Origin: Hypericum androsaemum
Lineage: Eukaryota > Streptophyta > Magnoliopsida > Malpighiales > Hypericaceae
Direction: 5' to 3'
Length of the DNA stretch: 64,000 nucleotides
NCBI GenBank assembly: GCA_963995505.1
Contig: OZ023190.1
Coordinates: 12,642,092 to 12,706,091 of the forward strand
Part shown: in pieces, positions 33,760 through 45,100 of the stretch
Layout of the letters: each line of letters opens with the position of its first letter
Numbering within the stretch: position 1 is the first letter of the stretch
The notes under the pieces: generated by a model
What the model was told of the DNA's origin: nothing
What the model saw: only the letters and a program-made list of their open reading frames with translations
Databases searched by the model: none
Program-made: the position numbers and the translations under genes

Positions 33760-34903
33760 AAGTCTTGGTAGATGCATCTTCATTCTCCACCAATGTAACT
33801 GGGGGTAGGGGTTGAGAATTAGTTGAACCACCGCCATCATGATCATCTTCTTGTGATTGTTCTTGAACCTCGCCACTTGGGGCTACAAATGCATCTTGAC
33901 ATAATAGATCATCGGATTTTGGTGTTTCCTCCTTTCAACCCATGGTGGGGGTTCATCAGTTGCAGCCAATACTGCATCATTAAGCGCTCTCGTCCCAGAA
34001 TCAACCTGTGAGCTGGATTCAGGAACCGAAAAAGTTGTAATAGTAATTACGTCCTCTACAATCCGAGCATCCGCCTTCGCCAAATCATAAGAGGCATGTA
34101 TTAAAAAATAGTACACAAATAGGACACCAATCCAAACACAGAACTAAAAGAACAACCCGGTGTTCATCGATCCGAGGAGGGAGATGCTGAGCATGATTGA
34201 AGCAGAAGGAAGCATGGCACTAGTGGTACACCCCAGAACTTTGGTTTCATTGCTTGTGAGATAAGAAACTTAAGCCATAAGGTACCTAGAAGCCATATAG
34301 TAATTGTAATTACGTAAACGATCCACATGCCACACATAGGAAACTGGAAGGCGATGGCAATGGAACCCATAAGTATCAGACCGAGGTAGACAATGAGCTT
34401 CAGCCAGTCGACTAAGGAGGTCTTCTCGACGACGTAGTGGTGCCAGATGAGGAGGCTGAGTGATGAGTGTGAATATGGAGAGGGTGGAGATGAGCAATGT
34501 GCTAGAGAGTAACTTTAATAGTGAAGAACACGATGATCATAGTTGTCGTGGTCATCACTATCGTGGCATTGACAGGTGTCCCAGTATTAGGATTGATTTG
34601 GGCCAGCCATGGTGGCATCACATGGGTCATAGCCATATGGCTCATATACCGGGCATGGCCCACTTCCAAGGCCAATAAAATGATGGTCATCCCGTCGAGG
34701 GCCCTGGTGACAACAACGTATTTGGCCCAGCTCCACCCCAACGACACAAAGGCGAGCAAAAATGGTGTCTCTACATCGATGTCGTTGCTTTTCACCATGA
34801 GACACAAAGTAATCAAAAGGAGACAATGACCACGATGGTTATTTCCATAGAATCGAAAATACCGATTGGGATGTCTCTTGCCAGGGCCTTGGTCTCCTCG
34901 GCT
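33760..34903 (-). pseudogene. Cationic amino acid transporter (CAT) pseudogene, intronless, 5'-truncated
   Basis: From the right, frames read KAEETKALARDIPIGIF, then VETPFLLAFVSLGWSWAKYV, RALDGMTIILLALEVG, HVMPPWLAQINPNTGTPVNA, then the later membrane segments (WLLGTLWLKFLI, KPKFWGVPLVPC) and a C-terminal tail ending near 33757. This order is that of plant CAT transporters (APC superfamily) from the middle to the end. At least three frame changes and several stops break it. The N-terminal membrane helices are missing and no intron interrupts the copy. Confidence 0.85.
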
Positions 34904-35559
34904 TTAATCTATATTTCTATTTTTTATTTTCTATTTAATTTCTCATGATGAATTGATATAGTAAACAGTAATGATACAACACCTTTTTGATACATACCAA
35001 GTTTTACATTATTTATTTGATTTCTCTAATTTTATTAGTCTATATTTCTATTTTCTATTTAATTTCTCATGATAAATTGATATTTTATGGTTACAATAAA
35101 TAAATATGAATTGATATATTAAATAGTTATGATTCAACATCTATTAGATACATACCAAGTTTTACATTATACATTTAATTTTTTATTATTATTTCATTAG
35201 TCTATATGCTTATTTCTATTTAATTTCTCATGATGAATTGATAATTATGGTCATAATATATAAATATGAATTAATATGTCAAAGGGTCTTATATTATGGT
35301 TATAATATCTAAATATGAATTGATATATTAAATAGTTATGATTCAACACCTTTTAGATACATACCAAGTTTTATATTGTTCACTTGATTTGTCTAATTTT
35401 ATTAGCACTTAATTAGATTATATTTCTATTTAATTTTGCATGATGAATTGATATATTATGGTTATAATATATAAATATGAATTGATATAATAAACCATTA
35501 TTATTCAACATCTTTTATATACATACCAAGTTTATTATTTATTCAATGTCATGTCTTCT

Positions 35560-36202
35560 ATATGGAAGGAGTTTTCTTCCTACTTCTCTAGTTAGCATCG
35601 TGGAAACTGGGTGGGGAGAACTCTTCGGCGCATTTTTTGGTTGGTCAATTGGCTTGGTTGTGGTATTGTTGATCGCCTAGAAATACCGAAACATCTACGA
35701 AGATATTTTCAGTTTCTAGTGTCAGAGTACTGGCATAATAGTAGATGGCGCTTTCACAGAGATTTTTATGATAAATATCTGGATGTGGTTAAAGATATTA
35801 TATCATACATATTAGGCCCTCCACGTGGGACAGACGTGGGCCTGAGCGTAACAAAAGAATTTTTGAGAGCGCTAAAAGGGACTTTTCCGTACTAGTTGCG
35901 CATGTTTGTGTTTTGGTTGCTGAGACGTGCTCGCTAGAGGTTGGGCATATGTTTAACATTCAAGACGACCTGACCTGTTAAGATAAAAAGTCCTTTTGGC
36001 ATATATGGGAGACCGAGTAGAGCACCTAAAATATTAAGGAAGTCCGATGGTATTGCCCTCTATCGAGGCCTTGAGTGAAGGGTAGGCAAAGATATGGACA
36101 TCAATATTTGGTCTGATTCTTGGATCCCGGGTTCTAAATTAAGCCATCCCTCGTACTTATATCCTGGTACTGACGCTTATACTTGGGTAGCGGTACTTAA
36201 AG
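35560..36202 (+). mobile_element. Probable LINE remnant, target of the hAT 1b insertion
   Basis: Around 36085-36190 a plus-strand frame reads DINIWSDSWIPGSKLSHPSY, the WxDxWIPG motif seen downstream of reverse transcriptase in plant LINEs. A 94-codon frame (35611-35895) before it is not recognised. The hAT element at 36203 interrupts the sequence; the same frame resumes briefly after 38184. Confidence 0.45.
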
Positions 36203-36442
36203 TAGACCTGGCCATGAATTGAATCTGATTCGTGATTCGATTCGATTCGATTCGTAAAAAATTCGATTCGATTCGATAATAATTCGATTCGTCAAAAAAT
36301 TCGATTCGAATTCGTCATGATAAGAATTGAATACGGTTCAAGTTTTTTGTAATTCGTCAAACCGGCGAATTCAATTCGAATTCGTTTCGAGAATTCGATT
36401 CGAATTCAAAAAAAATCAAAAAAGGGGGGGGGCGCGGGGAGA

Positions 36443-36511
36443 TGACGCAAGCGCTTGCGTCAGGGGGGGGCGCGCGAAATTTGAATTTTGCTGACGCAAG
36501 CGCTTGCGTCA
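36443..36511. repeat. Two copies of a perfect 20-bp palindrome
   Basis: TGACGCAAGCGCTTGCGTCA occurs at 36443-36462 and 36492-36511, separated by G-rich sequence. The corresponding part of the sister element 1a holds C runs instead. Confidence 0.9.
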
Positions 36512-36800
36512 GCGTCAGGGGGCAAATTACCGTTTTTTTCTTACCATTTTTTTTGTTACCGTTTTAATCCCCAGGTTACCGTTTTTTTTACTGTTGGTAC
36601 TTTTAAAATTTTTTTTATAAATTCAAAATTTCTTCACAACTCTATAAATACCACCTCTTATTCTTCAAATTTTACACATTCCAATCTCAATTCTCTACTT
36701 CTCTTATTGAAAATTTGAGCTATATAAATTCTCCCTCAAGTTTACTAATTACATATATTAGTCATATTTCTCATATAATTACTCATATTACTATATAATT

Positions 36801-37712
36801 ATATCATCAAGTAGAGCAAATAAGGGTAAGGAAAAACGTGTGGAACATCACGATTCTATTGAATCGGATTTTCCACCGATTTCTACTTATCCTATTCCGG
36901 AAGAAATGATGAACGTCCATGATGAAGCTCAACGGGAAAGTGTTGATTCAATATTCAACAATCCACAAAAGGTAAAAAGATCACCTTCATTACTTTTTAC
37001 TAAGCATTTCAAAAAAATTTCTACCGGAGAAAAAGGTATCTTCAAAATTACATGTAATTATTGTGGTAAACAATATGAATTCAAAACCGGGAATGGATAT
37101 GGTACTTATACTATTCATTTGAATACTAAACATCCACACGAAGTTGGTTTTGAAAAATCACAAACTCAATTATCTACTACACCTAATGTTTTATTTCATT
37201 ACACCGATCAAAATAATAGAGAGGAATTAGCTAAATTAGTTGCTACCGAACATTTATCTTTTAGTTTTGGTGAAAAACTTAATTTTATAACTTATTGTCA
37301 AAATGCTTTAAATCCTAGTGCAAAAAAAGTTCCACGAAGTACATTAACACGATATGTAAAAGATTTATACAAGAAAAATAAAGAAAAATTACAAACTTTT
37401 TTCTTTGATTTTGATGGTCGAGTTTCTATATGTTGTGATATATGGAGTGATCATTGGCAAACACATTCATATTTTGGTGTTACATGTCATTGGATTGATA
37501 ATGAATGGAATATACAAGCATTTAGTGCAGGAGGTAATATTTTGGATGAACACCGGTACTCAATGACACCGCAATCTTTGGAGGCACAAGCATTACTCGC
37601 CGATTGGACCAAAGCGGAAAGACGACAACAAGAATTGGTCCGGAAAAATTCCGACCAACTATACGACCTCGATGATGCCACAACCGGTGAAAGCACAAAC
37701 ACATCCGACTAA
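36801..37712 (+). pseudogene. hAT transposase with BED zinc finger, internally deleted
   Basis: The frame is open from 36801 to 37712. The natural start position appears to read ATA (36801-36803) followed by SSSRANKGKEKR; the next in-frame ATG is at 36906. A BED-type zinc finger follows: CNYCGKQYEF with a later HLNTKH. Then comes DIWSDHWQTHSYFGVTCHWI, and after NEWNIQ the frame jumps to the C-terminal end (MTPQSLEAQALLADWTKAER). The central catalytic domain and most of the dimerisation domain are gone, so the product cannot be a working transposase. Confidence 0.85.
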
Positions 37713-38456
37713 GTGAGTTAGCTCCATAAAGGTAAGAGAACTACGTGGGCTTTGATTCCTTCGGAGCTAAGGATACGTAGGCAACTTAATTTGGTACATT
37801 AAGTGCAAGCCCAATCTTTAGTTTATTTCTTTTTCTCAAAAAATGTTAAACACTAATTCCTAATTTTTTTTAATATTTGAAGCAAAAATCAAAGTTTTTA
37901 AAATTTTCAAAAAATATCAAAACTTTTTAAACTTTTTCGAAAATTTAGAGGTTTTAGAATTTTTTAATTAAGTATTAAAATTATAGAATTAATTCGAATT
38001 CGAATTCGAATTATAATTCGATTCTAATTCGATTCTAATTCGATTCTAATTCGAAAATTCATAATTCGTATTCGATTCGTCTTTTGAAGAATTGAATATG
38101 GTTTAATGTTTTGATAAATTTGAATTCGAATAAATTCGATTCGAATTCGTCTAAATTCGAACCGTGGTCAGGTCTAACTTAAAGTCTTCTAATGCAAAGA
38201 TGAATGAATGAGGCTATATATGTATCCCTAGAAAAACAAACTAACGAAATAATTAGATCAATAATAAAAATATTGTTTTGACTTAACCGCAAAGTCTCGA
38301 TATATGCACGTATTTCACAAAAAAAGACAATCACGCACGATCTATGTAACAGATCTCATGAGCGAGAATAATATTAAAATAGGTAAATCTCCCGAAAAAT
38401 TCTCGTATCTTCTCTTATTTGACCCGGCCCCAAAGAAAATACATAAGATGATCATA

Positions 38457-39939
38457 CTAAATATAACAGAACAGTCCAATCACAACAGACACAAACACCA
38501 AGGCCGGTGTAACGGGAGAACTGGCGCCGGAGCTTCCGGGAGGCGGCGGCGGAGAGGCGACGGTAGTGGTTGGGGACCCGGGGGGTGGTGGGCTACTGGA
38601 GGAGCTGCCACCGCCGACGGTTATGGAGAGCTTTTGGCCTGCGCCACAATGGCCAGTGTAGAGGCACGCGTAATAGTGGACGCCGGTGGTGTTGAGCGTC
38701 ACGGTGGTCGGTCCGGTGTTGTAGACGGCGTTCGTATTGAAGTTGGAGCAGCTGGTGTAGGCGGTTGAATTCACCTCGGCCACGTTGTGGGTGCCCGTCG
38801 TGTAGTTGAACACTACCAATAATCAAAAAATATGTAATTAGACACTGGCCAACGTGAAACCCATAAATTCATGTATTGTTTGACTTTTGATATTTTTCTG
38901 CTCACGTATTATTTTATTTATTTTTGTTTTTTCACAAAAAAATCAATTTTTTTCGATTGACGTTAGTGTGAGTAGCTATACATATGTAGTGAGTTGTGGT
39001 ACATTTAAGTGTGTGAGTTGTGATATATATACGGTAAGTTGTGATACATAAGCGAGTAAATTTGTGATGCATAAACGAGTAAATTGTGGTACATGTGTGA
39101 TGAGTTGTGGTATACAATACAAAAAAATCAAAAAATAGCAAGGTTATCTAATCAAATCTAAACTATCGATTAGAAGATGTAAATGATATGTCAAAAATAT
39201 ATATTGAAGGTTCAAGGTTCAAATACTAGTATAGCGTAAATATTTATTTTTCAGAAGAAAATATAAACAATAAATTTACAAGATTCTAATCCAAAGTTTA
39301 ATATATCTGGATTCAAACCCTAACACAATTTTTTTTCAAAAAAAATGTACACAATATATTTACAAGATTCTGATCCAATGGGCCAAAGTTTAATATGCGC
39401 GGTCTTTCCTGGCCATTAAAGTCAAGACTCAATCCACACTCGATACTATTAGATCTGGCAGATTTTACCGGTTGAAATCTTTATCGTGAAATGCATCAAT
39501 CAAGTCAGTTATATATTTACGATTTTATGTATCATTTGTGGAGTATGTTTTCAGTTACATCTGTAGAATTTTATTCATTTGGGAGTACAACACGCCGACG
39601 TACTAAATGGTAAGAAATTATCTTTCAAAAAAAAGTGGTAAATTTAAGTACCGAGTCAAAGTCTTACGAATATAAACATATTATTACAAAAGACACTTTT
39701 AAATAGGGTGTGACAGTAACTAGACTAAGTATATCAATCTAAGATTCGAGTAACTCACTTAGCTTATCACCAAGCGAGAAAGTGTGGGTGGAAGCCCAGT
39801 CATCGTAGAAAGTTGAGTTGGGAAGTCTAGCGGTCCACCCCAAGGAATCTCCCACGGTATATGATGCTGCCTCTGTGCCTTTGAAGCCAACTGCTCCAAT
39901 GGCTACCAGAAGAACTAATAAAGCATATTTGGTCGCCAT
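38457..39939 (-). CDS. Phytocyanin, stellacyanin-like blue copper protein
   Basis: Exons 39759-39939 and 38457-38812 join in frame to 178 residues; the intron of 946 bases starts GTGAGT and ends TAG. The start is taken at MATKYALLVLL, since the 13 codons before it are less signal-like. Residues 1-24 form a secretion signal. The plastocyanin-like domain (about 25-125) has the type-1 copper ligands His69, Cys110 and His115, with Gln120 as the axial ligand as in stellacyanins. Cys82 and Cys116 can form the usual disulfide. A Pro/Ser-rich linker and a hydrophobic tail follow, typical of GPI-anchored phytocyanins at the plasma membrane. These proteins are thought to act in redox or cell-wall processes; the exact role cannot be told. 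Confidence 0.92.
38955..39115. repeat. Degenerate short repeats inside the phytocyanin intron
   Basis: Units of about 21-23 bases resembling GTGAGTTGTGGTACAT recur about seven times with substitutions (GTAAGTTGTGATACAT, GAGTAAATTGTGGTACAT). They lie within the intron on the side near exon 2. Confidence 0.65.
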
Positions 39940-40043
39940 TTTTGCGTATATATTATTGTATGTGTTCTCTTTGGTCACCTCCTGCTCTTTACCAAGTTAA
40001 TTCTGGCTTTCTTGGATCTTTAAGAGACATAATTCTTCTTCAA

Positions 40044-40049
40044 TTTATA
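40044..40049 (-). promoter_or_regulatory. Probable TATA box of the phytocyanin gene
   Basis: The minus strand reads CCCTCTATAAATTG here, about 105 bases upstream of the chosen start codon, a normal distance for a plant core promoter. Confidence 0.5.
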
Positions 40050-40059
40050 GAGGGTGGTT

Positions 40060-42422
40060 GGTTGTCCATTTCAATCTGTACGTATGAAACTGCAACGTGT
40101 AAGGATTTGTTTATGCTTTGATGGGATTATTGTTTAATAGCAAATTGGAGTAGGTAATTGGGTGGCATCAGCATCTAGCAAGCTTGGTCAACCAATGGGA
40201 GCGGAACCCATCGGGTTGATTTTTATGTACGACTTTATTTTTTTTAGGCATGACTTATTGGATTGTCTCTCCGTACACCTATTAAGTTAATTAATTAATG
40301 TTTGCGTCGGGTCGAACTACAAATAGCTGCAAGCAAAGGTTTTGCTGCTGTGTTTTAACACGAAATTTTTCGTTAACCTAAAATAACTTTTTATCAGTTG
40401 ATCTACGTGCTCGCTGACGGGATACTAGTGCATTTAAAAACAGCCTGTTGGATGCTCTTAATTAAGGGTTGATTCATTCTTTCTCCTTTCATAGTTTGGC
40501 CTACTAGGAAAAAATAATCTAGAGGAATAAGTTATCAGTGAGACCCTGATCTACGACCCACCGGCTCTTGTGATTATAATATCACAGGTTCGGTTAGACA
40601 TGATGCTTTTCTATAAATAAAAAAAGGTTAGCCATGATGCGCGTTGAGGCTGGAACTAGGCGAGTACTTATATCTCCTCTGACTGAACGAAATAAATATA
40701 TATTCGGTTGACAAGAAAAGTAAGCATATACATAAATATATATGTCACAAACATACATATGTATGTGTATTTATGTATATAACTATATATAGTGTCTGAA
40801 ATAGATTGTAACTCAGAAATACATAGCTCAAGAAACAGTCTTAAGTTGATTCTTCAATGTAGAAATATGTACATTACTTTGGAAAAGTGAGACATTATTT
40901 TCTGTCATGAGCTGGTTCATTTTTCAAAAGTTCTCTATATTGTGGTCCATCAACTACGTTGATATGGCATAAGTGTATTATTTGGAACTGATGTATGAAC
41001 AATTAGCTCGAGACATTTTCTCTACCTTTCGTAACTCGAAAAATTAATTTTTATTTCCACGTAACATTCCCTCTAGTTATTTTTCTCAAACAACCTGATG
41101 CAATTCGTATTTCATATACTCTTGGAGTTAATATACATCTATTTTCCAGAAGGAAAAATAATACAGTTCACCATTATCATTAACTAAATCACAACTCGCG
41201 AGGACTTTTGACGGGGTCCCTCAAAATTGAATTTGCCACTTGGAGCTTGCAAATCAACTATGACGACAATAAAGATAACTAGATCGGAGTAACTTCTGAT
41301 TAGAAACTTGGTCTTCTTGACAGCAGTTGACAGAAGCTAATGACGGATTAACTATGACTACAGAGGTCTCGATTTCGAGCAAAAGCGAGCTCTTACGGAT
41401 CCGAGAGGAGACCACTATTCCCTTTTCTGATTCATGGAAGGATTCAAGGAGGTCTATCAATGTGAAAAAGAAGAAACCGAAGCAGAGACTAAATTATTTG
41501 CACGAGTTACCTACTATATCTATACATTTTCTGGAAAAGATAAAGACTCGCCAGAACTTAGAGAATATGCTTCATGAGCATGCAAGAATCAGTGTTTATA
41601 CGACGTGCATACCTAAAGACGGACTGAAGTTCCGCTGCCCCTATATATGTTTCCCCATGCCATCGATCAAAAAACCTTGTCAATCTCCAGATGCCTTTCA
41701 TATGATCTCATGACGGGTGCCTGCCTGAACATCAATTTATCAACAAAAGAAGCAATGCCACCATGGCGGAAGCTGTCCATGACAGCAGATAGGATCTGGA
41801 AAAACCTTGAGTTTTGACAGCCTGCAAGCAAGTGAACACGGGTTAAACAAAAACTGTGGTGAGGATATCCAATTGACATGATAACAGGCAAGGAAAATGA
41901 AAATGGAAAAGACATTGTTCTTCACTTTTAGCCAAACAAAATAGAAAAGAAGCTTGCACCATCGAACACTTCATTCGTGACATTGCAAGACTCAAAGACT
42001 CCTGTTTTTCAATTCGAAGCTTGATCAACAAGAACAATCTTTAAAAAGGAAGAAACTAGTACATTACACAGATTGTCCACAATTTCAGCCTAGGAATAAA
42101 AGACCACACAAATTTATTTTTCATTCAACAGCTATCTCAGGGGAAAAAAGCAGACCAGGGAAGATATGATAATCTTCCGGTTGAAAAAAACCACCCTCGC
42201 CGATTTTCCCATCTAGGAAATTTAGAAAAGTTGACCCTTGTTACTCGAGCTTCATATAATTTGACAAGAAAACAATTTTTCACTTGAATGCAATTTTAAT
42301 TTCACGTCCATCATTCAGATTCTCTACAAATAAAATGTCCTAGTCTCTACTTGAAAGGACCTACTACCTAGCGTTAAGAATATAATAGATTGCAGAAAGA
42401 CATATCCCTATTTACAGAAGGA
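40060..42422. other. Spacer between phytocyanin and glucanase genes
   Basis: No further gene is supported. A plus frame at 41327-41713 (128 codons) has no recognisable domain. Bases 42100-42422 probably include the 3' UTR of the glucanase gene. Confidence 0.4.
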
Positions 42423-44244
42423 TTACACAACTTGTACCTTCACAGACAAAAATGATGAATCTGCTGATGAAGTGAGGCCATGATATCCAATATCGTATGA
42501 AATGCTCCCATCAGGCTTGAAAAGTCCAAAGTTCCTCTCAGAAGTTGCACCAATCTTCGAATCCTCGTTAAACAGCGCAAAAACATATGCCTTGACAACC
42601 ATTTTTGGCCTGAAAGGAGTACCTTTCTTCTTGGCAAGCCTTTTACGCAAATTATAGTTGTATGTTCTGGCATTGTTAACCGTTGCTGCAGCTTCAGTAT
42701 CATCCCCGCGTGAAGCCCAACCTGTCTCTGTGATTATGACTTCCATCTTTCCAAATCCAGCATCGTCTAATGCAGCATAAGCCGCATCAATCTGAGCATC
42801 AAGCATGTTGTCATAGTGAAGACCAGTTTTGTTATCATAAATCCCCTGGTTTTTCTCAAAAAGAGCATAATTTATGTCTATATGGTCAGGATCACTCATG
42901 TATGCAAGAAAAGGGTAGGCATTTAAGCAGAACGGAGAGCCGATTTGTAGGAAAAAATCTAACAAGGGCTTCATATATTGGGCGACATTGTCCGGAAATA
43001 TGCACGAAGATGGTGGATAGGAATTAGCAAAAACAGCTTGTGAATGCGATGTAGTAACCTGAACCACATCAGCTAACTTAAGCTTGTTTAGAGCATTGTA
43101 TATATTTTTGCTTGCACCCAAAAGAGGTCCCCAGAGATCAGTAGTGGAGCTTCCTAGAACTTCATTCCCCACAGCAATTCCACAAATACTAGTCCTGGGC
43201 AGGAAAGCTTGCACGTTTTGCTTAACCCAATTCATGGCATAACTTTCATTACTGCTTGCCTCCTTCAAATACCCATTTGGCAGTCCTACCACTAGCTGAA
43301 GACCAGTCCCGCTAAATGCCTCCAGGACACTGTGATCGAAATCGAATATCCGGACATTCCGGATCATTGACTTCTTTAGAAGTTTAACAACCTCATCCGG
43401 AGAAGGTATGTTGTCGGCTAGTCTTCCATAATTTATTCCATAGGTTCCAGTGAATGCTTGCACTGTCACCATTGCAGTAACAAAACAGATAGTTCTGTAA
43501 GTTCTCAATTCTAATACAAGACAAAACAACAAAGAAAGAAAGATAAAGCAGGAGGCAGTTCCCATTTTCTAACTGAAGCCATCACATCAAACTTTGGTAA
43601 CAAGCAACAGATGTACTCATATCACTCCCAGAATACTAGATTCCGAGCATCTAACGCGATTATGCCATTAAGATTAAAAGCCAAAGGGCATGTAGCCTAA
43701 CGGCAGAAGGAGTGTACAAAATCATGGAGTTCCAGAAGTGTAATATTTACCTTTCAAAAAAAAAAGATTAAAAATTGAAGCCAGTAAGCTGCTGTTGGAT
43801 CAAAGAAACCTAAATATTATTCAATCTCTTTTCTTCCTTGGTATATCCCTTGAACTTCAATATCCAAGGCAAATACTCAACAACAACAACAACGGGAATC
43901 GTCAAATTCAGTCAAAAGTTCATTATATTCCCACAGAAATTATTCACACACAAAAAAAAGAAACTGAATTGGCCCAAGTCTCCTAGAACCACCTAAACTA
44001 TGGAAAAAAAGAGAGGCAATCAGACCATCTTAATTCCCAATAAAATTAGATATAACAGATGAGCTATGAGATCAACAAATTCAAAACAGCAAACAACCTC
44101 CCACTCCAAATTACAAAATTGCAAGAACCCAGAAGAGAAAAACACCAAAAATGAGAAATGGGAAGTACCAATTGGAGCAGAGAAGAAGAGCAAGAGCAAG
44201 AGCAAGAGCAAGACCAGCAACTTCTGATGGTAACAACTACTCAT
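42423..44244 (-). CDS. Glucan endo-1,3-beta-glucosidase (GH17)
   Basis: I model exons 44169-44244 and 42423-43456, joined in frame to 369 residues, with a 712-base intron (GTACTT...GCAAG). Exon 1 encodes a Leu-rich secretion signal, and exon 2 opens with FTGTYGINYGRLADNIPSP. The enzyme should hydrolyse beta-1,3-glucan (callose) in the cell wall. The sequence closely resembles Arabidopsis glucanase 14 (At2g27500). The catalytic acid is Glu124 in GIAVGNEVLG and the nucleophile is Glu269 in VIITETGW. There is no C-terminal X8/CBM43 domain. An alternative start at 43565 keeps the frame open without splicing and also gives a hydrophobic N-terminus; I prefer the spliced form because the intron position before the mature domain is usual for GH17 genes. 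Confidence 0.88.
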
Positions 44245-44865
44245 TGCTTTTTTAGTAAATTAATGCAATTTCTGGGTTGCTGCTGCTGCTTCTTCTTCTG
44301 TAACTTACATTACATGCCATAAGAAGCACCATAAATGAGATTAAACTGCTTGGCTCTTGTTGGGATGCAATAAATTTCCCATTTTTTGATTCTTTCTGGG
44401 TCGTCTTCCTGATCAGGATCCGGGCGGCCAAGTGGGAGAATTAAAATTTCCTAGATATTTATTTTCTCCTTTTTGGCGGTCGTTTTCTTCTTCTGGGCTT
44501 AATGGGTTTCCTTTTTCTTTTCTTTTACTTTTCAAAATTAAGATGATTGGTTGAAGTGTGCAATTAGACTACCACGACACCACAGCAATCTACACAATCC
44601 AATTTACATAATAAATAATTAATTTATCTCTCATTCATATCCAATCCAACCCAATATAATCAAATTACATATTTTTCTACTCACGAAATAAATAATTAAT
44701 TTTTCTCTCATTCACATATTATCTACTATCATTTTTTGTTTATATATAAATTATAATAAATACATGATAATAATTATTCTGTAATTACAACAAGGAAAAA
44801 AATTATAATAAAGTAATAAAATTAAGATTACGAAATGACTACAAATTAGATAGAAATTAAGATCC
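44245..44865. other. Upstream region of the glucanase gene
   Basis: Presumed promoter of the minus-strand glucanase. Further right, AAATAAATAATTAATTT followed by TCTCTCATTCA occurs twice (about 44609 and 44687), a local direct repeat. Confidence 0.4.
44709..44753 (+). repeat. Left copy of a 45-bp duplication flanking the plastid insert
   Basis: This segment (ATTATCTACTATCATTTTTT then GTTTATATATAAATTA) recurs at 45069-45100 and continues at 46504-46516. There a Mutator-like element splits it. It therefore preserves the unoccupied target site of that element. Confidence 0.85.
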
Positions 44866-45067
44866 CTCCGCTGGGCCGACACTGACACTAAGAGAAGAAA
44901 GCTAGGGGAGCGAGTGGGATTAGAGACCCCAATAGTCCTAGCCGTAAACGATGGATACTGGGCGTTGCGCGAATCGACTACCCGTGCAGTGCTATAGCTA
45001 ACGCATTAAGTATCCCGCCTGGGGAGTACGTTTGCAAGAATGAAACTCAAAGGAATTGACGGGGGCT
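44866..45067 (+). pseudogene. rrn16: Nuclear copy of a plastid 16S rRNA fragment
   Basis: About 200 bases match the central part of chloroplast 16S rRNA. Landmarks are GCTGGGCCGACACTGACACT, GCTAGGGGAGCGA, CCTAGCCGTAAACGATGGAT and ACTCAAAGGAATTGACGGGG. Several substitutions are visible, and only about one seventh of the gene is present. It is a nuclear insertion of plastid DNA and not a working rRNA gene. The plastid rather than mitochondrial origin follows from the GTAAACGATGGATACT part. Confidence 0.93.
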
Positions 45068-45100
45068 TCATTCCTATATTATCTACTATCATTTTTTATT

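Larger units (their letters stand above)
32010..35545 (+). repeat. Tandem array of about 170-bp repeats, interrupted by two gene fragments
   Basis: All monomers face the same way. They carry the landmarks CCAAGTTTTACATT, TCTCTAATTTTATTAG, CTATTTAATTTCTCATGATG, AATTGATATATTA, GTTATGATTCAA and AGATACATA. Near-full units start at about 32957, 33140, 33308, 33479, 34997, 35157 and 35365. Partial units lie at 32010-32090, 33661-33757, 34905-34996 and after 35528. Spacing is 160-210 bases. The array is broken by an aspartic protease fragment and by an amino acid transporter fragment. Confidence 0.85.
36203..38176 (+). mobile_element. hAT element 1b, deletion derivative with 8-bp target duplication
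   Basis: Ends are TAGACCTGGCCATGAATTGA and CAGGTCTA, with ACTTAAAG duplicated at 36195-36202 and 38177-38184. Subterminal regions consist of ATTCGATTCG and GAATTCG words. The leader is shared with hAT 1a at 10626-11901. This copy keeps the N-terminal and extreme C-terminal parts of the transposase gene and lacks the middle. Two perfect 20-bp palindromes lie in its 5' leader. Confidence 0.92.

Noticed and set aside
32957..35545. Centromeric satellite array
   Set aside because: The unit length fits, but there are only about seven near-full copies with strong divergence and gene fragments between them. No evidence supports a centromere.
38593..38826. 77-codon minus-strand frame in the phytocyanin exon
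   Set aside because: It is an out-of-frame shadow of exon 2.
41327..41713. 128-codon plus-strand frame
   Set aside because: No similarity that I can see to known proteins, no splice or promoter context, and a competing frame on the other strand.
43457..43565. Single-exon start of the glucanase at 43565
   Set aside because: The frame is open, but a good acceptor just before FTGTYG and a signal-peptide exon upstream give a more typical GH17 structure. I kept it only as an alternative.
44866..45067. A 16S rRNA gene
   Set aside because: Only about 200 bases are present with substitutions, in nuclear context. It is a plastid DNA insert and not a functional gene or a bacterial contaminant.
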